A stretch of 64,000 nt of DNA from Struthio camelus (GCF_040807025.1 NC_090944.1:120110738-120174737); one strand, 5' to 3'; shown: positions 37,896-50,898, counted from the first letter of the stretch. Program-made: numbers and translations. Notes: a model not told the origin generated them from the sequence alone.

Positions 37896-40800
37896 ACACA
37901 CTGTAATCGCTTTCAAAGGAAGAGCGAGTATAGCTGAACTTCTTCATGTAGCTGAATTACCTAATGGATCAACTGAATTAGGGAATAGATCAGTGAAGCT
38001 ATTTGTCTTTTTTCCTGCTGTAACCTATATGTAAGGAACATACATTTAAAATGTTTCTTTTCTTAATTTAAATATGAAATAGTTATATATCCAAAGATAA
38101 GAGCCAGAGCATTCACTTCCTAAATATAGAGCTGATATTTCAGACAAAATCATTTCAAGGTGATTTAAAGCTCTAGCATAAATTTTGCCTTGATCATGTC
38201 TTTTATTGCCTGTAAACACGATGTGTTCAGCACACAGTCATTGAACACGAATGCTTTACTGAGCCGATCATATCACCCAGTTCCCAGAAAGATTCAGTTT
38301 TAAAAAATTATGTATGCTTAGGCCTAGCTTTTTCGTAAGGGTGCGTGGTTTCTCATATTATAGACACCTTAGGAGTCCTGAGTATAATATAAAAGAATGA
38401 TAAAGCTCACCTATTTATTTTTGCTTTAAAATACAGGATATTCTGAGCATTACGGAATGTCACAATCCAAATCACACGGTAAGTAGCAGAGAGGCTGATC
38501 AGGTCCTTAAAGCAAAATTGGATAGGAATAGTTCTTGTCTTAATTTTTATTTTTTATATTTTCAGCAGTGACAAAATTGATTTGGGGAAGAACAGGGAGA
38601 TGCTGGCAGTTGCAGCTGACTTCCAAAATAACAGGTCCACCACAACTGACACTCAGTGCATCTTCTCTGTTGCTCTTCACACCGTAGCATGTATTGAGGG
38701 GACATAGACAATGAAGTATTTTTTGAACCCTTTGTGATAGCATTTTGAAGCTCCATTTTAGCAGTTGATGAGTTCCCAAGTTGGTGGGAGATCACTGAAC
38801 TTTTACAGCAGATCAGGTCCTTCTGAAATTCATAAAAATTAGTGCAAAGCCTGTATGTTTAAAGGATCCCACACATGGATAACTTGATAAAGTACAGGAG
38901 CATTCAGTTCTTTTGAGTGTTATTGAAAACAAATGAATCTCCAGTCAATAACTGTAAATTCAAAAGCTCATATAAGTTTTTTGTTTGAGAAGTACAGCAT
39001 CCCATGAAAACAGGCTTCTCCTGTGATTGACTCTGTGCTTATGGCTCTATTGCACTGATCTTTGACAGGTGTTGGCTTTGCCAGGAACAGAAGATAAAAC
39101 TCTGAGTTTCCATATTAAAAGGCAATCAGCAATGAGTCATCAACCATGTTTTCCTTGTTAGAAGCAGTTTAGGTGAGCCTGGTACAGCTGCTTTGACTGC
39201 AGTTAGTGGCAAACTCTATGTTAGAGCTGCCAGCTTTATTGGGTCAAAAAAGGACAAATTAAGGACCAGTACAACTGTTTTTGTAAAGCAAAAATTTGGA
39301 TTGGAAAAAGACCTATTCTTTACTGAGTGGTTAATCCTGTTCTCAGCAGGAAAAGACATTTGATAAAAATGTCTGTGTAAGGAGCTGGCTGTACTTTGCA
39401 AAAGTCATGGTGTGAAAGCAGGTGTGTGGCTTCTGACCAAAGCTGGCCCTGAATAATGAGTTATCCACACCATTCCCCTAATCTGCTGTGACAAAATTGC
39501 CATCAATCCCATCCTCTTTCACACAACTACAACTGTAGAACGCGTCTTTGGGGAAATCATCCATGGATGATCCTGTGGGCTTCCAGAAGCTTCCTTCATG
39601 TAAAACCGTTCTTTTAAACAACACACCAAGCAAAAATTTGACCTCAACTAACTATGAGGAAATGTAAGATATTTATGAAAAAGCCTCTTTTTAAAAAAAT
39701 CTCTTTCATTAGCTTTGATGCTAAATATCTTTGTTAGTTAACTCAGATTTTCCATTAAATATATCAAATATATCAACATGTCATTAAATACATAGGAGCA
39801 GTTTATAAAGTCTAGGAGAGGAAGATTCACAATAAACATTTGCAAGTTTTTGCTTTTTTTGTGAATTACACTGACATTCTAGAAAAGCCTTTAAAAAGTG
39901 TGAGCTTTTGACAACATCTGCCATGGCCAAAATTCTCCCAATCTGGCCTTAAATAGCATCCCTGCTTGACTACCTGTATGGCTTTTAATCTCTCTTCCTC
40001 TAGTGAGGTATTTTTCTCTCTGCAGTACATAACCCAAGCCTCTCATCTCTGGAAGAAAAAATGGAAAGGTTATCAGAATTCTCTAAGTGGATATCTTGAT
40101 GTCATTTAGGAGTCTTTTTTTTTTTATTATAACCAAAGATTGGTTTTATGCTTTCCATCAAATCTTTTATTCTACCTGCATGACACACTATAGTCAAAAG
40201 CAGTTAATATGCGGTGGTTTGTAAGCTGATCTAACTGGCCTGAACGCTCCATTTAATTTAATTCTCCATGCCACTAAGCTGTTTATCTCTGCTCTGACCT
40301 GCCTATTTACAGAAAAAAAAGATGGTTTGTTTTTGAAAGGCCTACTCGGGTTTAAAAAACAATTTTTTGAGTTTATAACTGTGGTCTAACTTAAAAAACA
40401 AAACACAAACAGAGATGTGTCAGGTAAATCAGGGACATTTGTTCTGGTCTCAGTGCTGGTGGGATAGTTCTGTCTTAAGGCAGCTGCTGAAAGCTGCGTT
40501 GTGACGCAGAGCTGTGTTACAGCTGACCAGAGTGGTGGTAGTGACAGTTTTGTGCCTGGAAATCGGACTACTCGAGAAGCCTGAGTGGCCAATGGCATGG
40601 ATTCAAATTCTCAAACTCTTTGAATGGTTGGCAGCTGAATCAAAGGCAGTAGCTCTACAGAGGGAGCGCAATGTAGAACACATTTTCAGATGTGCTGGAA
40701 CTTATGTGTGTTCTCTATGGGTGCTAACATCTTTGAATGCAAGCTCATATCTTTTGCATGCACAGTCTGAGTTTGAGAAAACCCCGGTATATGTACTGAA

Positions 40801-42735
40801 AGTTGCAATTTTGCTCTCATAGACTGTGAGAGTAGAAGCTTTGATGCAAGTTGGCTTGAACATGGTTGATGGACAGTGAACATTATTTAGAAACGTTGCC
40901 AGGGGCTGCATCTTGAAAAATGCAGCTGAAGGAGTATGTGTGCACAGTTCTGCATAAACAGAAGCTGAAGGGTAGTTGAAAACTTATGAGAAAAGAGGAT
41001 ATATCTATTAGCATTTGTTTGCTCAGTGTATCTTTCTGGGATGTTTCAAGCAAACATTACCTAAGTAGGAATAAATCTTTGATGTGGATATATTTACTGG
41101 GACGTTCATTTATTTCTGAAACAAGATTAGCTTAACAAAATGAATTGATTCCTACCTTAGGTATAAATGGAGATTTTAATGGGTATTTTGTGCATATGTA
41201 GTTTTTGAAATCATACACCTTTTGTTTTGAACAGTGGCTAGGCAGCACTGCTTTCAAAACTAGAAAGTGACATTTGTGGGAAGGTCTGTGAAAAAAGAGG
41301 GCCCAAACAATACGAATTACTATTAACTGAGACATAGCTGAGTGCCTGGCTGAGTACAAGTCAGGTGAATAGACCTCCACGTTGCTGTTTGGAGAACTAC
41401 CTGGGCCGTGGCTGAGGCACAGTCGCAGAGTAGTGCCAGTGCAGCCCCCTGCATTCTCCTAGCCTAACTGTGATCTGCATTCAGAGAGCTGACAGACAAA
41501 TGCACGCTAAATTTTCAAGATACCACAGATTAGCGAGTTTTCCTCAAGCTCCACTAAGCAAGGCATAGGCCACATCCTTGCCTTTCATAGAACTGCTAAA
41601 GAAAATTCCCTTTCCTAGGGTTTGCAGGGAGGAAATGTTCCTTACTCAGCCCAGCTGTATACATACTTCTAGACCAGGCAAGAGGTTTTTCTTGTTATGA
41701 CTAATGAGAGGCACTGAAAAGTATTTCCATCATCCAAGCTGAAGTATTTCCATGAAAGAAAAATTACTATAGTCATTTATGCTTGTTGATTTTGAAGCAA
41801 AATATCACTGTCATTTTGTCCCCTACACGAGAGCGAGATGTGGAAAGTCTTGCAACAAGGTTAGGTTTAACTCGGATTCTCTTGAAGTACAATCAAGTAC
41901 TGCTCCAACACGGTGAACCCACAGCAATGGTGAAGCGCTACATCTGCAGCCCTGTGCTTCAGGAAAAAAAGAAAAAGAAGTTTCTGCCCTCCGTTCTATA
42001 TTTTACTGTGTACATCTGATTTCTGCAGGTTTCACATGCTTCAGTCTTGTGAAGGCTTACGATTTCTTGAGATGGCAAATGACCTGCTGGTTTTCTGACA
42101 AAGGTGGTAGTGTAGTGTGTTGAAGCAGAATTCCCACTATGTGCTAGTGTGTGCCTGCAGCTTCAATTAAGTTTATCTAAACAAGTGCTCTACCAGATGG
42201 TCACTTGTAATTGTTTCTCATTATCACAGCTGAACTGCACTTTCCTTAGGCCAGGCAACAAAACCTCCATTGTCTTTGTTTTATTTCTTTCTGAAAGTAT
42301 GCAAAAAGAAAACGTTGAGTACAGTGCTAGTGGCAAATGGGTATACAGTGGATTTGTTATTTTATGGCATAGATTTAAAGTGGTTTTCTCAGAGGTCAAC
42401 TGGTATCCTCTCAGGTGCCTGGGAAGGTCACAGTGGAAAGACGCATCATTTAGAGCGCTGCCCTTGTTCCAACTCTGTCTGTGTCACTGAGAGTAATATA
42501 AAATGATGAAAGAAAAGCACACAGTAAATAAGGAAATTTGAAAGTAACAGTAGTTGCTTATACTGAGCTGGATTAAGGGTAAATGTGGCTGTCTAGATGG
42601 TGTTAGACTGATTTGTTTCTCCTGGGTTCAGCTTTGATTATGAAGAATAATGTGATAGGAATAAATCACTGTATATTGGTAAAAACAAGAGGTAAACTAT
42701 CTGGATGCTGATAATTCTGAGTACTTGCATAGAGT
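37896..42735. other. Gene-free unique DNA
   Basis: Several short open frames occur, the longest being 113 codons at 42149-42490 plus, but none has a recognisable motif or convincing splice context. A small direct repeat (AAGTATTTCCAT at 41719-41730 and 41742-41753, period 23) is present. I see no mobile element here other than the LTR at its left edge. Confidence 0.5.
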
Positions 42736-42831
42736 CAGATCTTCAGTTTAGGTAATTGTGAAGATCTCCACAATGGATCTTTGATGATTAATAACGGAGT
42801 GATACTGATTTATGCCAGCTGAGGACCTCTG
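42736..42831. mobile_element. MITE relic with terminal inverted repeats
   Basis: A 96-bp segment starts CAGATCTTCAGTTTAGGTAA and ends with TGCCAGCTGAGGACCTCTG. The reverse complement of the right end (CAGAGGTCCTCAGCTGGCAT) aligns with the left end with a few mismatches and a 2-base gap, so the element is a degenerate inverted repeat. GATTTATGCCAGCTGAGGA is a signature I associate with non-autonomous DNA transposons abundant in turtles and crocodilians and present as relics in birds. It has no coding capacity. The exact family name is not certain. Confidence 0.5.
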
Positions 42832-43072
42832 CTTAAAAATTAACGGAAGTGCTGGTTCACTGCTGTTGGCTATATATCAAAACTGAGGATGGAAAGGAGA
42901 CTCATCAGTAGCAGAAAACAGATGATAACAATACTGTGCAATAGGGAAAAATACAAGAGTAGGAAAAATAACAGTTCACATAGCTCAGGAAACAGGACTC
43001 AAGAACTACTGCGTAACTAATAAAATTCACAAAATGTCAGTCAAGATCTGTTTTTGGGCAAATTGAAAATAG

Positions 43073-43134
43073 AGGGCCAAATTCTGTCTTCAGCTGCTCA
43101 TGTGTGGTTATGTCTCCAAGGCAGAATTCAGTTT
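43073..43134. mobile_element. Short MITE relic
   Basis: The left end GAGGGCCAAATTCTG and the right end GGCAGAATTCAG are imperfect inverted complements (GGCCAAATTCTG against CAGAATTTGGCC in the family pattern). Between them is a shortened middle, suggesting an internally deleted copy. It lies 240 bp from the MITE at 42736. The identification is by eye and the ends are approximate. Confidence 0.4.
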
Positions 43135-43964
43135 ACAATCTATGAACATGTAACAACACAAAACAAGAGAAAGGATGTTATAGTGGTAGCGACAAATGAC
43201 AGACATGAAACAAATCTGCTAGATTTAGCAGAGCTTTAACTGAGAAGGTTGATCTTGCCTAGCAGCAGCAGAGTATGCTGCCAATTGCTGAACCTATCCT
43301 CTAATAAAATATCATTGTTAACTGTTAGCCCTTATGAATACAGCATTGGTTTCTAGCCAGAGAATCATAAGCAGTTGATTGCCTAGACATAATGGTAACA
43401 GTTTTCAATAATACCATGTTGTAGCAGTTTAGAGGATGCAGCAGTGTGAGAGAGAGATGTAACTGTTTGTGAACAAAACAGTTATTTCTGGCCTATCCCA
43501 CGAGAAGCTTAGATTGCAAAGAAAAGGTTAAAAATGATCAAATTCTTCGGAGCAGACTAAGAAGGCAAATTTTTCTAGGTTCGTCTCACTTTGTAAAAGG
43601 TTACCACGTGGATGGATCCTCTGAACAGAGTAAGGAATATTAGCTAAAGAATGGCTGTTGATAGGGTAGCATGAGACCGTTTTTCTAAGATCTCTGATAA
43701 GAAAATGATAAATTTGCTATAATAATTTCAGTAACACACGTAATGAAACAGATGCAACTAAAATAAAGGACTACAAGGGACTTATTTTTTCCTCAAAGCA
43801 TAGCAGTACTGCTATGCATATTGGATAAGTTTCATTTTTGCATTGTTTAGATGCTTGGGACTATGGAGACCACAGTAATTTATTGCTTTTGTCATTCAAA
43901 TTGAGTACTAGTGGTAGCGTTACTGTAGCTGCGATTGCCAGAGGACATGAGTGAAGCAAAATTT

Positions 43965-44060
43965 ATAGGAAGAAGTAATATCTTTTATTGGGCCAATGAG
44001 TAGCTGGAAAAAGTGAAAAAAACTTTTGGGCCTGCAAGCCTTCCTTTGGACCTTCATTTG
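43965..44060. mobile_element. Ancient DNA-transposon relic
   Basis: The segment contains TATCTTTTATTGGGCCAATG followed by an AAACTTTTGGGCCTGCAAGC block and then a CCTTCCTTTGGACCTT stretch. This order is typical of an old interspersed amniote repeat whose consensus reads ATCTTTTATTGGACCAAC, then GCTTTCGGGC, then TTCTTCAGACC, and which is usually placed among DNA transposons. The family name is not certain. Boundaries are approximate and no target-site duplication is visible. Confidence 0.45.
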
Positions 44061-44269
44061 AAAATACAGCCTTTGCTATTTTGCCTTGAAAATACGGGCA
44101 AAAAGTGTGATGCAAACATGACATTCAGTTGTATTCCTTCAAAATTGTATATGCTTCCTGTTGCATTCATATAATATGCAGCAAAAAGCTATAAGGAGTT
44201 TAGAGACATTTAGGCCAAACATAATGGATACACAAAGTGTGGGAAGGAAGACTGAAGCGCATGTATTTT

Positions 44270-44380
44270 ACTGACTTATACTTGCAACCTCTGATAAACA
44301 AATGGGCATGGCTAGAAATGGGAATAGAATTCATGTCACAGAAGGTCTATTACTACCCTTATCTCCACTGTCTTTGCTAA
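44270..44380 (-). mobile_element. Possible MIR-family SINE fragment
   Basis: Read on the plus strand, ACTTGCAACCTCTGATAAAC, GGCATGGCTAGAAATGGGAA, TAGAATTCATGTC and CTTATCTCCACTGTCTTTGC follow the antisense order of a MIR core (ACTTGCCCAAGGTCACAC, then GCAGAGCTGGGAATAGAAC, then CCAGGTCTCCTGA, then a CCACTA-type head). Divergence is heavy, so this is a tentative call. It sits between a DNA-transposon relic and the 3' end of an old CR1, in a cluster of ancient insertions. Confidence 0.4.
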
Positions 44381-44504
44381 AGATCTCATAGGCTCCCAGC
44401 CCCAGAAAACAAGGTGCCTATATTAGGGAGATAAGAGGGTGCCCGGAGACCATGTCATGCGGAAATCTTGCCCACTCCAAGGACGAGCTTCGTGGGGATC
44501 CTGA

Positions 44505-46185
44505 CTTGGCGCCACGCTGACAGGTAAGGACCGTAGTGGCTCATCTAGTCCATTTTTTGTCTAAACATTTACTGACAGATGTTTCTCTAACCCATAGTTT
44601 CAAGTTTTCTGAGGTGGATATTCCACAGCCTCCTGACGTGTAACCTACTCAAATGCTTAATTTTCATTATGTTACAAAGTCCTACATCATATCTAGCCTA
44701 TTTTTTTCTTGCTAAAAGTCCTGTACTATACAGATAAATATAGAGGAATTGCAAAGGATATTAAGGAGGTTATTCCTTAATTGTCTTTATCTGTTCTTTT
44801 CACCTTGGTAAGTCATATTTTTAAACCTTTTATTATTTTTGCTGTCCCTTAGGATGTTTCAGGTGTGTCTACCTTTTTCCTAAAGTGTGGTGGAGAACAG
44901 GACTAAGTACTTCAGTAAGACTGTGTCAGTACTGAGACAAGTTGAGAAGAATAATGACTGACCTTGTTGTACTCATGGCATTCCTGTTAGTTTCTCTCTT
45001 CAACAGAAAGACACTTGCTGTTTTTGGAGCCTGTTGTTTACTAAGTCTGAAGTCTGTTGCAGTCTTTCCAGTTTTTGCACATTTTGTGTTTGTGCATTGT
45101 TTCGTCTTTCCTAAATCTACTTTGTAGTCTCTACTGGGACTGCATCCGATTGATTTCAAATCATTTCTCCCCTTGATCACGATCATAATTAACTGTAAGT
45201 TTTCATCTAAGGTGCTTTCAAACAGCTTGCTGCTGTCCACTGATTTTAAAACTGGATTCTCTAGTTTATCATCCAAATCTTTAGGGCAATTTTTAAATGG
45301 AAGCAAGACCCAGCTAGACCTCTGTTGAAGTGCCCTCCCAATGTGACAGCAAACTGCTGTTAATTTTTGAGTACAGACGGCAGTGGACCCAAATTAGATT
45401 AAGCTAATCTAGACTGTTTCCTGCTTTACTTGGGAGAATATCATTATATACTGTCTCAAAAGCCTTACAAAATCAAAATGCATCACATCTACAGCTTCTC
45501 CACATTCCACGAAGCCAGTTATCCTGTTAAAGATGCTAATGAGTTTGGCCTGATGTGGTGTGCTGTTTACGAGTCTATGTTGTCTTTTTCTTTTCAGCTT
45601 ATTATACTTGAAGGGCTTGGAAACTGATAGTTTAATAATTTGTTGCAGTATCTTTCCAGGTGTCAGTACAATGCTACCTTCTCTGCAAATCCCCAAGTTC
45701 CTCTTCTCAGCTTTTAAAAAGCTGTTTACTGTGTTTCTTTCCTCAGACCTCTGGGAACTCAAGCATGCTCCATAAGTTCCTGAAGATAATGGCTAACGGT
45801 CTGAAGTTTACTCTGGCTACTTCCTTAAGTACTCTAGGGTGAATTTGATAAGGGTGTGCTGACTCAAATTCATGCAACTAATTTAAATATCCTATTCTTC
45901 CCCTATTCTTGCCTGTGCTTCTCTCTTCTTGTTACAGCTAATTGTGCTAAGTGTTTTGTGAAAAATCTTTTCTGCAAAGACAGAAGCGTAGAAGGTATCG
46001 AATACTTCAACTGCATCTTTTATCATTTGTTTCCTCTTTCTTTCAATCTTTATTATCTTTATCTAGAGCTTTTTCCTATCGCTTTTAAGTTTGAGCAATC
46101 TGTGATTCATTGTGTGTTGTAGCTTCTCAAGGCCTCTTCCAGGCTATCTCTTAGCTTGTTCTACACACCCTCAATTAGCCTACAT
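44505..46185 (-). mobile_element. Ancient CR1 LINE, 3' half, degraded
   Basis: About 1.7 kb on the minus strand follows the 3' half of a CR1 of the old archosaur/turtle type. Going rightward on the plus strand it carries the 3' end (CTCATCTAGTCCA), the TAGCCTATTTTTTTCTTGCT block, GTACAGACGG-like and CCCAATGTGACAGCAAAC blocks, then CAAAAGCCTTACAAAATCAA and TTTAATAATTTGTTGCAGTA TCTTTCCAGG-type sequence. These are complements of conserved reverse-transcriptase coding positions. The element is full of frame breaks, so it cannot be mobile. Its divergence far exceeds that of the CR1 at 50.9 kb, so it was probably inserted long before modern birds diversified. The 5' end (promoter, ORF1, endonuclease) is absent, as is usual for target-primed insertions. 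Confidence 0.85.
45409..45762 (-). pseudogene. Broken CR1 reverse-transcriptase fragment
   Basis: This is the longest open piece of the old CR1 (117 codons). The translation contains LTPGKILQQIIKLSVSK, then HQAKLISIFNRITGF and GEAVDVMHFDF. These correspond to the segment leading into reverse-transcriptase motif A, where CR1 proteins read like VPGKI(M/L)EQI, then ITG, then AVDVVYLDFSKAF. The catalytic aspartate of the DF pair is still encoded. Just after it, near 45466-45472, the frame shifts: a KAF-type continuation is present in the next frame, indicating a small indel. It is non-functional. The fragment confirms both the identity and the minus orientation of the element. Confidence 0.8.
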
Positions 46186-49100
46186 GCGTTCAGAGAAGAG
46201 AATGGTTTGCGTCATGAGTGTGGTGAGACTGGATTTGCTGAGTGTGTAGGCTGGAGTTCCTCCCCTCCACCAGCGCATAGTATGTACAGTTTGACATAAT
46301 GGACTGGCTATGCACGTTCAGAAATTGTACCCAAGAGTTCTGGATTGTCCAAAATGGCTTTGCACTGTCTAACTTCACCTGCGTATTTTCTTCGTGTGCA
46401 CAGGGACAACGAGAGAGAAGTATGGTGTGGGAATTCATGACTAAATAAAATCTGTAGAGAATGTCATGTAGTTAGGATATTGCTAGATGGCATTATCTCC
46501 TCTATCAACCTGAAATCCAGAGCAGAGGAATTCTTCCAGCTGCAGCTGGGACAGCTCTTTAGGACTCTGTACAAGGGAATGAGTTTTACAAGCCTAAAAG
46601 AGTTAAGGGACTCCTTGTGGAATCGTAAATAGCAACATGCCTCTTTGAAAGAAGATTTTCAGAGATATTATTGGAATAGTCATTTTCTTAGGCTGAAATA
46701 GCTGTGAGATAGCTTACAGGATAGCTTATGCTGTCATTCAAAAACCATTGTGACTCCAGGAAACTGCATCATAGTAATTATAGTTCTGTGAAAGGAAAGA
46801 TTTAGTTTGTAAATATTCACTGTAAAGGTGAGAGATATTCAATGACTGGTGGTGACTTCTGAAAGAACGTATGCCACGCTGCCACATTAAGCGTTTGTTT
46901 GGAGAACATGCTATATTGGTCTCCAGTTCTCCACTGGGTTTATTCTGAGCACTGAGTAAAGAACTGCTGAGCATAGCTGAGCTCTAGCACAGCCTTGCTC
47001 GGCTTTAAACCCTAGCACAGAAGCTGCTACTTTGACACTAATATGTAATATTGCTCTGGACTTCTCCTGACGTGTATGTTGAGGGGAGGGGGGGATCTGA
47101 AATTCGTAGAAGACCCTTTTTTTTTCTAAGCATGAACAACAGTTTCAGCAAATGAAATTAAATGCTAATCAAATGATTGCATGTTAGACATTTCCCCATT
47201 GCATTAGGAAATGTTCAGGAGCCTCTGATAAGAGCAGCTTTGGGAGATTCCCTGCTCCCTCCCGAGGTGTCCTCAGCCCCCACATTTTCAGTGGGGCCTG
47301 CAGAGATCTGCAGAGACTTGGCACCTCTGATTATCACATCTTTTGCTGTATAAAATAGGTAAATATCAATTTGAGAATTGATTCAAAACATGATTTCTTA
47401 GGAAGGAGGCGTTATGGAGGAACTGATGCTTCTTTTTTTACCTTGTAGGATTGCCTGGAGGTCTATATTAGCGCTCAGGAGCCTGCATGAGCAGGTAATA
47501 GGAGAGCTTACTGTAGCGCAGGAGAGAGAATAAGATCCATTAAATGCAACAAATTACTAACAGTGGTGTTATTCTGTGTTTCAAATGTTGACAGTTAAGC
47601 AAAATAGCGTCTACTTTTTTTTTAAACCTATGACAGATTAGGAGACAAATCTATACGCAGTCACAGCAGTGTGTTACCTCCGTTTTGTTTTCTAAAGGTA
47701 ATTTTGATTGCAGAGCTGTCCTGTGTCATGCTATAGACTCCACTGAGACTCCAGGTTGCACTGAATCAGCAGGCTGTCAAGCCTTAAGTGTCACCCATTC
47801 AGGCAAGGCTTTCAGAAAGACCAAACTATTTCCTACCCAAGAAAAACCTGTTTCTCAGGAGTCTGTAAAAGTTGCACATTGAAACTGAGAAGAGAAATAG
47901 CGTCTACATGTCTATCTTACATCAGCATCACATCTTCTACTGTCCCAAAATAAAAAGCGATTGGTTTAAAAATCTTTCTAAAGTGTCTGTCTCACTGGCA
48001 TCAAGTAGTTCATGGTCACTAAAGGCTCAGGCGTTACGTGGAAAATCTTTAAAAAAAAAACCTTATGAACTGCAGCTCTGTGGAAAGGTCTGTCCAGGCT
48101 CCTTGGCTGTTTTGCAGAACGCAGCTGTAATTTCCAGGCATCTGGCTTGTGAAATGTTGCTTCTGACAAAGAGAGGCAGTGAAAGTCTAAGCTCAGACTT
48201 AGACTCAAAACCCATATTAAAAAAAAATGTATCTAGAGCTGAAAGGAATTGTATCTAAATATAGTAATCTAGTCTTGTGAGGTGTGGAAGTTATGTGAGA
48301 GCAGAGATATATAAGTATGAGTTGGCTTCTGCAAGGTCAGAAATTGCTTAGGTTATACTGAAATCCAATGGAAAAATGTGCAGGAAGCTAACTTGTAAGT
48401 CAGGACTAAGTGGAAATGAGAAAGGTCAACACAGAATGCTATCACGTTCATTCCCCCTCCCCTCCCACCAAAGGCTAATAATTTCGAACTGAATTTATAC
48501 CAAGCATGAACTCAATCTGAAACTGCATGTTAGCAGCAGACCCCCTAAGATTTGCATTTTAAGCATTATTTTCTATTGCCTCATGGGCCTTCAAAATATA
48601 TTTGTGGTAACTGAATTCTTCAGAAACTGGAAATCGCCATACGCATTAATCTGTGTGACAGGCAGCCTTTGAGTCTTCCTGCAGTGGGAAGGATTACCTG
48701 TAGGAGGAGGAACTCCTCCAGTGTGAGCTCCAAAGGCTATCAGGGTAGCGTGCAGTCAGAATCCAGGAGCAGCACTGAGGGAGCTAACTGTTTCCTAGCA
48801 GTACTGAAAAATGTTCAAGTATATGAATAAGATGGAGTCATCTAATAATTTTATGGCTGATATATAGCACTGGCAAACTTTACAAAACCCAGAGATGTCT
48901 TCCTTCACATTTGTTAGCATGTTATTTATTGTTTTAAAAATATTATATTTTTAGTATATCAAATATATTGATAAATACTTATCGATAGTTTTTAGACATC
49001 TTCTGGTGTGCCATTATTCGCTGAGTCTTAGGTAGTCAATATGATTAGGAAGCCCCTACAGAAAGCCTCTACTTAACTGCTGGCCATGTTCTCAATGTGT

Positions 49101-50898
49101 CCCAAATATATAATATTTTCCAGTACTACATTTTTATGAGTTGGTCATTTGAAGTCAGAAGAAAGGCAGATTAGTAAGACAATGTAAGGATACTTGTTGT
49201 TTCCCACTGACCCAATACTGCAGAAACACTTGTCACAGCTGCATTAAAAAAATGCTTAAATGCATAGAAGAGCTGTTGCCTCCTCACAGCTTTCAGGGCC
49301 TCCTAGACACAGGATAGACCTTCCTCAGTAAAAGAAGGTTTGGGACTGAAGTGGTTATTGCTTACAGAAACTTGGAATGAGTTTTGGTAAATCTGTAAGG
49401 TTCAGAATCAGCATATGATGTAGATATGTAACTCTACATAGCTAAAGAGGTTGAAAAAAAGGTTGAAAATTTCTTGTATGTGAGGGAAAATAATGTTTTA
49501 TGTATTTTTCTGCAAAAATTGGTTATTTTAAATAACTTAAGAAGGATCCCTAGGAGATGGGAGTCAGATGTTGTAGCTTCACTGTTCTGCCTAAAAGAAT
49601 GGCTGTACCAAATCTGACGTATCACTTAACTGCTGTAAACGTCAGAGCTATGCACCCACTAAGCTGTACTGCCATCAGCTGTGTAATTTAATCTTTTTCA
49701 TGTGTCTTAAATGCACACACAGAGAGTTTTCTCTGAGTCCCCTTTCTATAAGCTGGCTTGTTAGTTTGGAAGTTAGTGAGACTGAGTTTCTTTTACAGTG
49801 AGTGTTGCAGTCACCAGTGCACATTATCTGTTGCCCAGCACAGAACTCCAGATGTTTGTATCTTTCCCAAAAGTCTTTTCTCTTTAATGTGATCTCTCAA
49901 TCATGTTGGCTTCTGTCAACTTTGCATGTCTTGATGAGACAGAATTTAAACTTACTACGTACCCAAGAGGTTTTGCAGTCAGTAATGGCCCATGATGTCA
50001 ATGTTAACATCCTTTGTGAGAAGAATCTGGGGAACGGCTTCTAGCTGATTAGAAGAAATGACTGAAACACCAAACTTTGTGCAGGATCCTTTTAAGGCTC
50101 ACTTCTGGAAATCTGTGGGTTGATGGGTTAGTCAATGTTTAACTCAAATGTTCGGCCATTATCTGATCTACTTCCTAAAGGTTTGTCTAAATGTCACAGT
50201 TTAAGAGTTAAGAACTATATAATAGCTGGTTAAGATGGACAGTGTTTCAGTAGGTTGAGTAATCCAGCCAGTCTGAATTAAAGTAATATGATTATAGATA
50301 AATTGCTGTTATTGATTCAGCCATCTTTCAGGGGACTGTCGATTTCACAGAGCCTCAGAGAATACGTGGTTCCCAGGTACAAACACAGGCTCCCACATCT
50401 ACAGTGGTCACTGCAGCTCAGAACAGAGCTAGTGCAGACATGCAACAAAACTGCAGCCAGTTCAGCAAGGCTGGAGCGGATGCTCTGAACTGTCTTTACT
50501 TCCAGTAGTTCAGCTTCAACAGTTCAGCCTCAGAGAAATCCATTCTCTCATGTAGTCAAGGTCAAAATGAAGGCTGTTCATTTCTGGGAAGATCATGAGA
50601 ACAGGACAAGTCAAAAGAATTGCCCTTCAGAAATTAAACTGTCTATTTTTTACAACAAACATCTTTCATTTTAATAATGCTCCTTTGGAGCAATTTAAAC
50701 TGAAAACTGAACAGGCTTGAGATCTCCTTTTTATAATGGTGAAGGCTCATATGCTGCCCTCAGGCTGTTCTCAGTTGACATCTTTTGTTTTCAAAAGTTA
50801 CTGTGCTTGTGAAAGTGATAACATAGTCCATAATGAGTATAACGTCTATATTCATGCATATGCCTCAAACAAAGGAATATAGATGTCTGGTAGTGGGA
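46186..50898. other. Gene-free unique DNA
   Basis: The longest open frame is 47872-48258 plus (128 codons); it starts at TTG, has low-complexity lysine and serine runs, and an antisense frame overlaps it, so I do not call it a gene. A polypyrimidine stretch (CCCCCTCCCCTCCCACC, near 48452-48468) and a G-rich patch (47081-47094) are the only notable simple sequences. Nothing else is recognised. Confidence 0.5.

Noticed and set aside
37725..38034. Two overlapping plus-strand frames at the right edge of the LTR
   Set aside because: They are antisense to the LTR and cross its boundary and target duplication, so they cannot be an ancestral gene.
42149..42490. 113-codon plus-strand open frame
   Set aside because: Antisense and alternate-frame competitors cover the same DNA; cysteine-rich by chance, no domain pattern.
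44926..45306. 126-codon minus-strand open frame
   Set aside because: Falls inside the degraded CR1 and is not in the original reading frame; not a separate gene.
47872..48258. 128-codon plus-strand open frame
   Set aside because: Starts at TTG, has an overlapping antisense frame, shows lysine and serine low-complexity runs, and no recognisable domain or splice context.
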